This document shows, one piece after another, positions 53,784 through 62,489 of a DNA stretch of 64,000 nt. Source of the stretch: Chryseobacterium sp. 7 (lineage in GTDB: Bacteria > Bacteroidota > Bacteroidia > Flavobacteriales > Weeksellaceae). The translations under genes and the position numbers were made by a program. The number at the start of each line of letters is the position of its first letter. Position 1 is the first letter of the stretch. The notes beneath the pieces were generated by a model that did not search any database, was not told where the DNA came from, and saw only the letters and a list, made by a program, of their open reading frames with translations. The stretch covers positions 310,001-374,000 of the forward strand of contig NZ_RCCA01000001.1 in NCBI RefSeq assembly GCF_003663845.1, read 5' to 3'.

Positions 53784-55283
53784 ATGTTAAACTTCTTCAA
53801 GAAAAATGCGGCGCTTATCTGGGCAAAGAAACATGTTCAAAAGGCAGAGGATTTCAAAAAAAATGCAGAGAAAAATCAGGAGGATTTATTACTTTCTCTA
53901 GTGAACACGGCTCAAAAGACACTTTTTGGGCGGGAACATGATTTTGAAAACATCCATTCTGTAAAAGAATTTCAGGACAGAGTTCCTGTAGCCGATTATG
54001 AAGATCTGAAGCCTTATATTGAAAGGATAAAAAAAGGTCAAGCCAATATTTTATGGACAGAAACTCCGGAATATTTTGCCAAAACCTCAGGAACCACTTC
54101 CGGATCTAAATACATTCCTATTTCTAAAGAAGGAATGCCTTTTCAGATTGCAGGGGCTCAAAGTGCTCTATTTCACTACATCAGCAAAAAGAATAACGCT
54201 GATTTCGTAAACGGAAAAATGATTTTCCTGCAGGGCAGCCCGGAACTGGAAGAAGTATTTGGAATAAAAACAGGAAGATTGTCCGGTATTGTAGCGCATC
54301 ACATCCCAAATTATCTGCAGAAAAACCGTTTACCTAGCTGGGAAACCAATATTATGGAAGACTGGGAAACCAAAGTAGACAAGATTATTGAGGAAACAGA
54401 GCGTGAAAACATGACTCTAATTTCTGGAATTCCACCATGGCTGATTATGTACTTTGAGAAGCTGACGGAAAAACATGGTAAAAAAATCAAAAAGCTTTTC
54501 CCCAATCTACAGCTTATCGTGACCGGAGGGGTTAATTATGAACCTTATCGTGATAAAATGGAAGATTTACTGGGCGGAAAAGTGGATATTATTCAGACAT
54601 TTCCGGCTTCTGAAGGCTTTTTTGCTTTTCAGGATGATTATACAAAGGAAGGATTACTCCTTTTAACCAATCACGGAATTTTCTATGAGTTTATTCCATT
54701 AGAAGACTACGGTAAACCCAATGCAAAAAGATTAACATTAAAAGAAATTGAGCTTAATAAAGACTATGCTCTGATCCTGACCACTAATTCCGGATTGTGG
54801 GCTTATTCTATAGGAGATGTGGTAAGATTCATCAGCAAAGCGCCATACAGAGTGTTGGTAAGTGGCAGAACAAAACATTTCACTTCTGCTTTCGGGGAAC
54901 ATGTAATTGCATTTGAAGTGGAAGAAGCCATGAAAGCCACTCTTGAAAAATACCCTGCCCAGATTACAGAATTTCATCTTGCTCCACAGGTAAATCCGGA
55001 AGATGGACTTCCTTATCACGAATGGCTGATTGAATTTGAGAAAGAACCAGAAAACCTGGAGTTGTTCAGAGATGAGCTGGATCAGCAGCTCAGAGCAAGG
55101 AATACTTATTATGATGATTTGATTTCGGGAAATATTTTACAGAAACTGCATATTACCAGACTTAAAAAGAATGCTTTCCATGAATATGCCAAATCTCAGG
55201 GAAAACTGGGTGGTCAAAACAAGACTCCGAGATTGGCTAACGACAGAAACATTGCAGATCTCTTAGAAATTTACAAAAATTAA
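53784..55283 (+). CDS. GH3 auxin-responsive promoter family protein (acyl-adenylating enzyme)
   Basis: A 499-residue ANL-type enzyme. The ATP site reads YFAKTSGTTSGSKYIPIS. Further family signs are GIPPWLIMYFEKL, LIVTGGVNYEPYR, ASEGFFAFQDD and YSIGDVVRF, with YRVLVSGRTKHFTSAFGEHV near the C-domain hinge. Plant GH3 enzymes link amino acids to hormones through an acyl-AMP; bacterial members are common in Bacteroidota but their acid and amine are unknown. It stands alone, with its own promoter box. Confidence 0.88.
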   Translation: MLNFFKKNAALIWAKKHVQKAEDFKKNAEKNQEDLLLSLVNTAQKTLFGREHDFENIHSVKEFQDRVPVADYEDLKPYIERIKKGQANILWTETPEYFAKTSGTTSGSKYIPISKEGMPFQIAGAQSALFHYISKKNNADFVNGKMIFLQGSPELEEVFGIKTGRLSGIVAHHIPNYLQKNRLPSWETNIMEDWETKVDKIIEETERENMTLISGIPPWLIMYFEKLTEKHGKKIKKLFPNLQLIVTGGVNYEPYRDKMEDLLGGKVDIIQTFPASEGFFAFQDDYTKEGLLLLTNHGIFYEFIPLEDYGKPNAKRLTLKEIELNKDYALILTTNSGLWAYSIGDVVRFISKAPYRVLVSGRTKHFTSAFGEHVIAFEVEEAMKATLEKYPAQITEFHLAPQVNPEDGLPYHEWLIEFEKEPENLELFRDELDQQLRARNTYYDDLISGNILQKLHITRLKKNAFHEYAKSQGKLGGQNKTPRLANDRNIADLLEIYKN

Positions 55284-55326
55284 TCATATTTTTTCAATTC
55301 CAAAAACGTATATTCGAAAAAAATTA

Positions 55327-55334
55327 TAAATTTG
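55327..55334 (+). promoter_or_regulatory. Putative -7 box for the small lipoprotein at 55353
   Basis: TAAATTTG matches TAnnTTTG and ends 18 bases before the ATG. Confidence 0.45.
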
Positions 55335-55352
55335 AAAAACTAAAAGAAAATA

Positions 55353-55715
55353 ATGAAAGCATCTGTACTGTTGAAATCGTCTTTACTAACATCTTTATTT
55401 GTTATTACATCTTGTGCTACTACAAAATACAGCGAAGATATTTCAAAAAACAACTACTCTAATCTTGAAGCCGGGAAAATATATAAAGTAACTATGAGAG
55501 ATGGCTCTCCAAAACAGACCATCCTGTTCAGAAACGTCGTTGGCGAGAACCTTGTAGGTACAGCGGGTAAGAAAGACAGTACAGAAGTAATTATTCCTAA
55601 ATCTAACGTAGCTGCTGTAAAAGACAGAAGAAAAGCAAGAATTGCAGCCGGAGCTACTATTATTGGTGCTGCGGGTGTAGCTGCCATTGTATTGAGTTCT
55701 TCAAGAGCCGACTAA
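55353..55715 (+). CDS. Small lipoprotein with C-terminal hydrophobic helix
   Basis: A 120-residue protein. The signal ends VITSCATT (lipobox). Residues about 40-90 look like a small beta barrel (IYKVTMRDGSPKQTILFRNV, TEVIIPKSNVAAVKDRR), followed by an Ala/Gly/Ile-rich helix (AAGATIIGAAGVAAIVL) that may be a membrane anchor. Function unknown. A terminator follows. Confidence 0.78.
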   Translation: MKASVLLKSSLLTSLFVITSCATTKYSEDISKNNYSNLEAGKIYKVTMRDGSPKQTILFRNVVGENLVGTAGKKDSTEVIIPKSNVAAVKDRRKARIAAGATIIGAAGVAAIVLSSSRAD

Positions 55716-55771
55716 AATAGATTTTATCTTTTGAGATATATTTAATATATCTTTCAAAAATTGTCATATAG

Positions 55772-55804
55772 ATAGCCCTAAATAAATTTTTAGGGCTATT
55801 TTTG
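55772..55804 (+). terminator. Intrinsic terminator after the lipoprotein
   Basis: ATAGCCCTAAA pairs with TTTAGGGCTAT and a T5 run follows, just before the MFS gene start. Confidence 0.85.
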
Positions 55805-55807
55805 TTC

Positions 55808-57043
55808 ATGATTTCCTTTACCCCGTTACAGACATTACAAAATGTCGAGTTCAGAAATCTTCTCACCGGGAGATTTTTTATTGTTTTAGCTTTCAGAATG
55901 CTTGCCACGTTATTAGGCTGGTGGGTATATCAATTAACAAAAGATCCTTTTTCCATAGGCCTTATCGGACTTTCTGAAGTAATTCCTGCGGTAAGCTGTG
56001 CACTGTATGCGGGACACGTTATTGATATGAATGAAAAGAAGAGATTACTTCTGATCTGTAATTATGCCTATATTTTTCTGATCGGACTTCTGTTGGTTCC
56101 TGCATTCCTTGATGTGGAAATGCACTTCACAGGACATCAGATTACGTACTATATTTATGGAGTTATTTTTTTTACGGGAATAGCAAGAGCTTTTATTGGC
56201 CCTATTGTTCCTTCCATGATTCCTAAAATTGTAAAGAAAGAAAATCTTCCCAACGCGGTTACACTAAACCAGGCTACCTTCCTTATTTCTTCGGTTTGCG
56301 GGCATGCAGTAGGTGGTGTTCTTATTGGATTTATTGGTGTAAAATGGACGTTGGTTGCTATTTTATCCTTAATATTTGTGGCGTCCTTATTTTTCTGGCA
56401 GCTTAAACAACAGCATTCTGAGTACAAAAAAGAAACGGTAAATGTAGTGGAAAGTATGCGTGAAGGAATCTCTTATATTTTCAAAACCAAAGAAATTTTA
56501 GGAGCTTTATGCCTTGACATGTTTGCGGTCCTTTTTGGGGGTGCAGTAGCCATGATTCCGGTATTTGCGACAGACATTCTGAATTCAGGAGCTGAAGGTT
56601 TCGGTTTGTTGAACGCGGCTTCGGACATTGGCTCCATGTGTATCATCACTATTTTATCTATTGTTCCGCTTCGAAAAAATCAGGGAAAAATACTTCTTGC
56701 CGTTGTTACAGGATTTGGGCTTTGCATTGTAGGATTCGGGTTGTCTAAATTATACTGGCTGTCTTTTATGTTCCTTGTGATGAGCGGAATGCTTGATGGA
56801 ATTTCTGTAGTGATACGAGGTACCATTGTACAGTTAAAAACACCTGACCACATCAGAGGACGTGTTTTGAGTGTGAATTCAATTTTCATTATGTCCAGCA
56901 ATGAAATGGGTCAGTTTGAAAGTGGAGTTATGGCCAAATTATTAGGTGTTGTACGTTCTGTGGTATTCGGGGGCTGCATGACGGTTTTAGTGGCTTTAAT
57001 TGTAGGAAGTACCAATCCTAAGCTAAGAAAAATGCAATATTAA
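55808..57043 (+). CDS. Major facilitator superfamily transporter
   Basis: A 411-residue inner-membrane protein with about 12 helices. It looks like the MFS_3/enterobactin-exporter-like group: FRNLLTGRFFIVLAFRMLATLLGWWVYQLTKDPFSIGL, GPIVPSMIPKIVKKENLPNAVTLNQ, LKTPDHIRGRVLSVN. The ATG at 55808 is used rather than the TTG two codons earlier, which overlaps the terminator. Such proteins often export siderophores or drugs; nothing nearby indicates a substrate. Confidence 0.92.
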   Translation: MISFTPLQTLQNVEFRNLLTGRFFIVLAFRMLATLLGWWVYQLTKDPFSIGLIGLSEVIPAVSCALYAGHVIDMNEKKRLLLICNYAYIFLIGLLLVPAFLDVEMHFTGHQITYYIYGVIFFTGIARAFIGPIVPSMIPKIVKKENLPNAVTLNQATFLISSVCGHAVGGVLIGFIGVKWTLVAILSLIFVASLFFWQLKQQHSEYKKETVNVVESMREGISYIFKTKEILGALCLDMFAVLFGGAVAMIPVFATDILNSGAEGFGLLNAASDIGSMCIITILSIVPLRKNQGKILLAVVTGFGLCIVGFGLSKLYWLSFMFLVMSGMLDGISVVIRGTIVQLKTPDHIRGRVLSVNSIFIMSSNEMGQFESGVMAKLLGVVRSVVFGGCMTVLVALIVGSTNPKLRKMQY

Positions 57044-57103
57044 CTTATTATTTATCAACTCATTTCAAATTCATTACGGGGAAAACCGTAATTCGAAATA
57101 CTT

Positions 57104-57139
57104 AAAATCAGAATAGATCACTTTCTATTCTGATTTTTC
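57104..57139 (+). terminator. Intrinsic terminator after the MFS gene
   Basis: AAAATCAGAATAG pairs with CTATTCTGATTTT around an 8-base loop, then a T-rich run. Confidence 0.85.
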
Positions 57140-57318
57140 TTTTATACCTGTTTTTCTAAAATTAATCAGAGATTTACTTCATAAATATTCAGCTAAATCA
57201 CCAATATCTTTACGATCTCCATATAATTGAACCAAAAAATAAAATACAATATTAAAAACCAATATATTAGTTTCATTAAATATATCTCAAAATCTTTAAT
57301 TTAACGTTAATAATTTTT

Positions 57319-57326
57319 TATATTTG
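57319..57326 (+). promoter_or_regulatory. Putative -7 box before the exported 204-residue protein
   Basis: TATATTTG matches TAnnTTTG and ends 19 bases before ATG 57346. Confidence 0.45.
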
Positions 57327-57345
57327 CTTGATAAAATATCCCCCT

Positions 57346-57957
57346 ATGACTAAACTTTTACTAACTTTAAGCTTTTTCATTGTAGGCTGTTGGGTTGAAG
57401 CCCAAACTTTCACTGACAAAGCACTAACACAGAACGTCTTGCAGCTCAATAGCGCCAAGACAGCTAATGATTACGACAGCCTTTTCAATAAATTTTCAGC
57501 AGCAAAAACTACTGAAACATGGCAGGCCAAATACTATGCTGTTGTTTCTTTATACCTTAAAAATGAAACTCTGCTAAAGAAAGCTCCCGCAGCCAGCCTT
57601 TTGGACGACAACGCTTTAGCCAGAAAAATAGCGACAGGAATATGGACCGCACAAAGAGACAATGCGGAGATGAACATATTATTAGGCTTACTGTATTTTC
57701 AGAAAACACAGATAGACGGATCTCAAAGCAATCAGCCGGACCAAAACGTCATCTCCCAAAGTATAGCAAAAGCTGAAGCAAACTCCAGCAATAACCCGAG
57801 ACTAGCTGTACTTCAAGCAAAAATTAAAGAAAAATCAGGAGATAAATCCAATGCCGACATTTTATACCGAAAAGCTTTAGGCGAATTTTCTAACCAAAAT
57901 TCTTCAGACAGCAAATCTCCTTCATGGGGAAAACAATTGGTACCCACTGTCCAATAA
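57346..57957 (+). CDS. Exported alpha-helical protein of unknown function
   Basis: A 203-residue protein starting MTKLLLTLSFFIVGCWVEAQ, a signal peptide. A TTG start six codons up is discounted because of the promoter box. The mature part is helical and TPR-like in feel (TETWQAKYYAVVSLYLKNET, MNILLGLLYFQ, PRLAVLQAKIKEKSGDKSNADILYRKALGEF), which suggests a protein-binding helper. It precedes two type IX cargo-like genes by 30 bases and may share their transcript. Confidence 0.75.
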   Translation: MTKLLLTLSFFIVGCWVEAQTFTDKALTQNVLQLNSAKTANDYDSLFNKFSAAKTTETWQAKYYAVVSLYLKNETLLKKAPAASLLDDNALARKIATGIWTAQRDNAEMNILLGLLYFQKTQIDGSQSNQPDQNVISQSIAKAEANSSNNPRLAVLQAKIKEKSGDKSNADILYRKALGEFSNQNSSDSKSPSWGKQLVPTVQ

Positions 57958-57987
57958 TCTGGAAATAAAAAAATTAAAATGATCAAC

Positions 57988-60084
57988 ATGAAAAAATATC
58001 TACTCGTTTTTCTATTTTTCTTAGCTCAAGTGGCTTTTGGACAGCAAGACTGTACTTCTGCCATCCCGATATGCAGCGATGCAGCTATTTCTCTTACGCC
58101 CAATGGCTGGGGAAATGTGAAAGAAGGCCAGGTAGGCTGCCTGGGTCCTAACGGAGAAAGTAACTCTATATGGCTTACTTTCAGTATAGAGACCGCAGGA
58201 ACATTGACTTTTGTAGTAACTCCTACAGGTCCCACTGCAGTAGGGATTGACTATGATTTTGCTCTATATGGCCCTAATTTTAACTGTGCCAATACAACGG
58301 CTACTCCATTAAGATGTTCTTATGCCGGTGTGAATTCTACTATCATTAACCCTACCGGGCTTAATATGACTTCTACTGATACTACTGAAAACGGAGGAGG
58401 TGATGGTTATGTAAAATATATTGATGTGCTGCCTGGACAGGTATACCATCTTCTTTTAAATAATTATTCTACGGAAATTGCTCCATTTACCTTAACTTTT
58501 GGAGGAACGGCTAAACTTCTTACTCCTTTTGACAATAACTCAGCGCAGGTTTATCAGCCACATCCGTTTTTAGAGCCTGGTCCTACTCAAAACGGAGAAA
58601 TCCCTGTATGTGGTAAAATCGTAAACTATGATTTTTCTACATTTTCTACACAGATCATAAATGGTAACCCTAATTTCATTGTAAAATATTATGCTTCAGC
58701 AACGGATGCATTGGATGACAACAATCCTATTACTGCCCCTACGAATATTAATGTGGCTAATACATATACATATGCAGTCAGCTATGTTGATCCGAACAGC
58801 CCAACCAGCTTTTTAAATCAGTGTAGAGATTTTGGACAAATTAAATTCATTGATAAATCTTTTACGTTAAATCCCGCTACCCTTACTTCTTGTAGCAATA
58901 ACGGCTCAGGAACGGCAACGTATGATCTGTCTACAGCAACTGTGGGAGCTGCCCCTAATCATATATTAAAGTATTACCCTTCTATGTATGATCTTACCAA
59001 TGGAACCAATGAGATTACCAATCCTTATGTTTTCGTTTCTGCAGAAGGTTCAGTTTTTGTAAAAGCAATCAACGAATTTGGATGTACGGCATCTGCTGAA
59101 ATTACACTGAAATTCTACCCTTTAGTTACAGCAACAGATGCGGCAATAAGATCTTGTTTCATAGAATCAAACCCATCTACAGCTTTATTTAATCTTGCCA
59201 ACGCACCGGTTACAAGCCCTACGGGAACTACAACCAAAAGATATTTCCCATCATTGACGGATGCAATAGATGCAACAAACGAGATATTAACGGTTAATAA
59301 TTATATTGCCCCAAGCGGATTGGTGTACGTTAGAGTTTCAGACACCCGCGGATGCTATACTATTGCAAAAATTTCCTTAACAGTAATTGCTCCTGTAACA
59401 TCTAGTGTTCTGAAAGACAAGATTATCTGTATGGAAGATACTACAACTCTTGATGCCGGACCTGGATTCAGCAGCTATGAGTGGAGCACAGGAGCTACTA
59501 CACAATCCATCAAGAATGTTGGAGTAGGAAATTACTGGGTAAAATTAAAAACAGGAGAATGTATCGCGACTCAAAAAGTAACAATATACCCTTCTGAGCA
59601 GCCAGTGGTAACAGGTGTTGACGTCTCCAATACTACACTAACAATCAATGTAATAGGAGGAACACCGGATTACCAGTATTCTATGGATAAAATTCTGTGG
59701 CAGACTTCTAATACGTTTACTAATATTGCAAGAGGAACTTACAAAGTATACGTAAAAGATGCTTACGATTGTGATCCTATTGAAGTTACGATAGTGGTTC
59801 CTAACCTTATCAATATGATTACTCCAAACGGAGATGGTGTGAATGATGTTGTAGATTATTCTGCAATAGCAGACAAACAGAACCTTGTATTAAGTATCTT
59901 TGACAGATACGGAACAAAAATCCACCAGGGAGACAAAACCAACGGATACAAATGGGACGGAACTATTGCCGGCAAGAAAATCCCAACAGGTACCTATTGG
60001 TATTCTGTAACCTGGAATGAAAATGACAAGAAGAATACTCCTTTCAAGTTTTCAGGATGGATTGTTGTAAAAAACAGAGAATAA
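57988..60084 (+). CDS. Type IX secreted protein with type B sorting domain
   Basis: A 698-residue protein. Signal peptide MKKYLLVFLFFLAQVAFGQ; N-terminal domain with QDCTSAIPICSDAAISLTP and a paired-cysteine pattern; several Ig-like or PKD-like strands; a SprB-like repeat near residues 540-600 (GGTPDYQYSMDKILWQTSNT). The CHU_C/gliding-motility type B sorting domain begins at about residue 610 (ITPNGDGVNDVVDYSA, IFDRYGTKI, WDGTIAGKKIPTGTYWY). Type B domains send proteins through the type IX system to the cell surface or medium. ATG 57988 is chosen over an ATG three codons earlier. Confidence 0.92.
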   Translation: MKKYLLVFLFFLAQVAFGQQDCTSAIPICSDAAISLTPNGWGNVKEGQVGCLGPNGESNSIWLTFSIETAGTLTFVVTPTGPTAVGIDYDFALYGPNFNCANTTATPLRCSYAGVNSTIINPTGLNMTSTDTTENGGGDGYVKYIDVLPGQVYHLLLNNYSTEIAPFTLTFGGTAKLLTPFDNNSAQVYQPHPFLEPGPTQNGEIPVCGKIVNYDFSTFSTQIINGNPNFIVKYYASATDALDDNNPITAPTNINVANTYTYAVSYVDPNSPTSFLNQCRDFGQIKFIDKSFTLNPATLTSCSNNGSGTATYDLSTATVGAAPNHILKYYPSMYDLTNGTNEITNPYVFVSAEGSVFVKAINEFGCTASAEITLKFYPLVTATDAAIRSCFIESNPSTALFNLANAPVTSPTGTTTKRYFPSLTDAIDATNEILTVNNYIAPSGLVYVRVSDTRGCYTIAKISLTVIAPVTSSVLKDKIICMEDTTTLDAGPGFSSYEWSTGATTQSIKNVGVGNYWVKLKTGECIATQKVTIYPSEQPVVTGVDVSNTTLTINVIGGTPDYQYSMDKILWQTSNTFTNIARGTYKVYVKDAYDCDPIEVTIVVPNLINMITPNGDGVNDVVDYSAIADKQNLVLSIFDRYGTKIHQGDKTNGYKWDGTIAGKKIPTGTYWYSVTWNENDKKNTPFKFSGWIVVKNRE

Positions 60085-60102
60085 TCATCATATAATAAGA
60101 GG

Positions 60103-60125
60103 AAGCCGCTTTGGCGGCTTTTTCT
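60103..60125 (+). terminator. Intrinsic terminator between the two type IX cargo genes
   Basis: AAGCCGC and GCGGCTT around a 4-base loop with T5 following. The second gene therefore needs its own promoter or read-through. Confidence 0.85.
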
Positions 60126-60185
60126 TTTACACATTATAGAAAAAAAATTATTGATTTCAGTTTGGTTTAACAAAAACTTTTAACA

Positions 60186-62333
60186 ATGAAAAAAATACTA
60201 CTTCTTTTTATTTTACTGATAACACAATTGGCTTACTCACAATCCGACTGTGTTACAGCTATTCCTATCTGTGGTAACTCTGACATTTCTTACACTCCTT
60301 CAGGCCCAGGAAATATTATAGAAATCCTAAATCAGAATGGAGGATGTCTTAGTACCAATGAGAGATATACTGTTTGGTATACTTTCACTGTATCTACACC
60401 AGGTACACTCGCTTTTAAAATAAAACCTAACGATCAAAGTGATGATTATGACTTTGCGGTGTATGGACCAACCTTAAACGGTTGTGCTTCTTTACAGAAT
60501 GCGGATCATGTTTTTATACAGCCAATAAGATGTAACTATAGCGGAACTCCGGGAGATACAGGTCTGGATCTTACTCTTGCTCCGCCTGCGGTATTCCCTA
60601 CCAACCCTCCTGGTACTACAGCCAGTATGAACAATGGTAAATGGAGCCCTTATTTGAATGTATTAGTAGGCCAAACTTATTATTTGGTTATTGATAACTT
60701 CAGTAGATCCACCAATGGATTTTCTTTAGAATGGTCAGGAACAGCAAGCTTAAGCTCAGCATTTAACGATCCTGTACTTTCTCCTTATCCATTTATCCCA
60801 CCGGGAATTCCAGGAGTTAATCCTAATGATCCAGCTCAGGTGATGGTTTGTGCATTACCTACACAGTTTGATTTCACAACACTTTCCGCAGCTATCATTA
60901 ATGGTAACAGTACTAACTTCAAGGTTACTTATCATAAAACAACCAATGACGCCCTTACAGGACAAAACCCTCTTACGGTAACAACAGTAGACGGAACAAC
61001 AACATATTATTACAGAATTGTATACCAAGACCCGAGTAACCCGAATAATCCGATCAACGGATGTTTCATAACCGGAAAATTCAAGTTTGTGAATGCTGGG
61101 ATTACAGCAAACACCGCTACTCTATATTCTTGTAATAATAACGGAGCTGGTACTGCGAAATATGATTTAACCACTGCCAATATTTTTGGCGGAACAGGAG
61201 CAACCATCAAGTATTATGCTACCACCGCTGATATGAATGCAGACATTAACGAAATTACTGATCCTGTTAACTATATTTCTCCAGAAGCAACGATCTATGC
61301 AAAAGTAATTTCCACTTTCGGATGTATTGCAACAACAACCATCAGACTATTATTCTACCCAACAGTAGTATTAAAAGATGCGGTACTTCAAAACTGTTAT
61401 ATTGACAATGATGTTACCCGTTCTACATTTGATCTTTCCAAAGCTGATATAGGTGTACCTGTTCCAACTCCTACAGGAACTATTATTAAATATTACACTT
61501 CTGTAGCAGATGCAAAAGCACAGACTAACCCTATTGCAACCCCATTCAATTATCTTTCTGAAAGCAAGACAGTATATGCAAGAGTGGATAATGACAAGCA
61601 GTGTTATTCTATTGCCAAAATTGAGCTTGTAGTATTACCTCCTGTAAAATCTGCCGTATTAAAAGACAAAACAATCTGTGCAGAAAGCAAAACAAGTTTG
61701 GATGCAGGTCCTGGATTTGTAAGCTACGAATGGAGCACTGGAGAAACTACACAGTCTATCAACAATGTACCAGTAGGAGTATATTGGGTAAAACTTCAGA
61801 CCGGAAAATGCTTCACACTTCAGGAAGTACGTATACATGCAAGTCTTCAGCCTGTAATTTCAGGAATAGAAATATCAAATAATAACATCACTGTAACTGC
61901 CACAGGCGGAGTTCCTCCTTACAAATACTCTGTAGACGGTATCAAATGGCAGGATTCTAATATCTTCACCGGACTTCCAAGAGGTGAAAATACAATCTAT
62001 GTAAAGGATACTTACAACTGTACTCCAATTCAGGTGACTGTTACGGTTCCAAATCTTATTAATGCTATCACCCCGAACGGAGATAACGTGAATGATGTAA
62101 TTGATTATTCTGCGCTGGCCTATAAGAAAAACCTGATTTTCATTGTGTATGACAGATACGGAAACAAACTTCATGAAGCCGACAAAATGAGAAACTTCAC
62201 ATGGGACGGAACAGCCTTCGGCAAGAAAATTCCAACCGGAACTTATTGGTACACGATCTCATGGAACGAAAATAACAAAAACAGTACAGAAACCAAATAC
62301 TCAGGTTGGGTACTGGTAAAAAATAAAGAATAG
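60186..62333 (+). CDS. Type IX secreted protein with type B sorting domain (paralogue)
   Basis: A 715-residue protein laid out like the one before it: signal peptide MKKILLLFILLITQLAYSQ, then SDCVTAIPICGNSDISYTP; a middle with LYSCNNNGAGTAKYDLTTAN, nearly identical to the first protein's counterpart; AVLKDKTICAESKTSLDAGPGF and SYEWSTGETTQSI; a SprB-like repeat; and the type B sorting domain from about residue 627 (ITPNGDNVNDVIDYSA, VYDRYGNKL, WDGTAFGKKIPTGTYWY). The two are tandem duplicates whose C-terminal halves are most alike. Confidence 0.92.
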   Translation: MKKILLLFILLITQLAYSQSDCVTAIPICGNSDISYTPSGPGNIIEILNQNGGCLSTNERYTVWYTFTVSTPGTLAFKIKPNDQSDDYDFAVYGPTLNGCASLQNADHVFIQPIRCNYSGTPGDTGLDLTLAPPAVFPTNPPGTTASMNNGKWSPYLNVLVGQTYYLVIDNFSRSTNGFSLEWSGTASLSSAFNDPVLSPYPFIPPGIPGVNPNDPAQVMVCALPTQFDFTTLSAAIINGNSTNFKVTYHKTTNDALTGQNPLTVTTVDGTTTYYYRIVYQDPSNPNNPINGCFITGKFKFVNAGITANTATLYSCNNNGAGTAKYDLTTANIFGGTGATIKYYATTADMNADINEITDPVNYISPEATIYAKVISTFGCIATTTIRLLFYPTVVLKDAVLQNCYIDNDVTRSTFDLSKADIGVPVPTPTGTIIKYYTSVADAKAQTNPIATPFNYLSESKTVYARVDNDKQCYSIAKIELVVLPPVKSAVLKDKTICAESKTSLDAGPGFVSYEWSTGETTQSINNVPVGVYWVKLQTGKCFTLQEVRIHASLQPVISGIEISNNNITVTATGGVPPYKYSVDGIKWQDSNIFTGLPRGENTIYVKDTYNCTPIQVTVTVPNLINAITPNGDNVNDVIDYSALAYKKNLIFIVYDRYGNKLHEADKMRNFTWDGTAFGKKIPTGTYWYTISWNENNKNSTETKYSGWVLVKNKE

Positions 62334-62353
62334 GTTTTTACGAAAATTTTTTG

Positions 62354-62386
62354 AAAAAATCACCTCAGTCTGAGGTGATTTTTTTT
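62354..62386 (+). terminator. Intrinsic terminator after the second cargo gene
   Basis: AAAAAATCACCTCA pairs with TGAGGTGATTTTTT around a 3-base loop and T8 follows. A very strong hairpin. Confidence 0.9.
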
Positions 62387-62477
62387 ATCAACAAGTTCAA
62401 CCTCCTGTTTATAGCATTTTACTGAAGACTGCTAATAATTTGTTGAATACTATTTTTTTATTATTTTTTAAATAAAC

Positions 62478-62485
62478 TATCTTTG
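62478..62485 (+). promoter_or_regulatory. Putative -7 box touching the dnaB start
   Basis: TATCTTTG matches TAnnTTTG and ends 4 bases before the ATG at 62490, so the mRNA may start at or next to the start codon. Confidence 0.4.
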
Positions 62486-62489
62486 CACT

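Larger units (their letters stand above)
57044..57345. other. Intergenic region before the type IX cargo genes
   Basis: About 300 bases. It holds the MFS terminator, a small TTACGG / CCGTAA stem (57074-57090), and the putative box TATATTTG at 57319-57326. Otherwise AT-rich with no visible gene. Confidence 0.6.
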
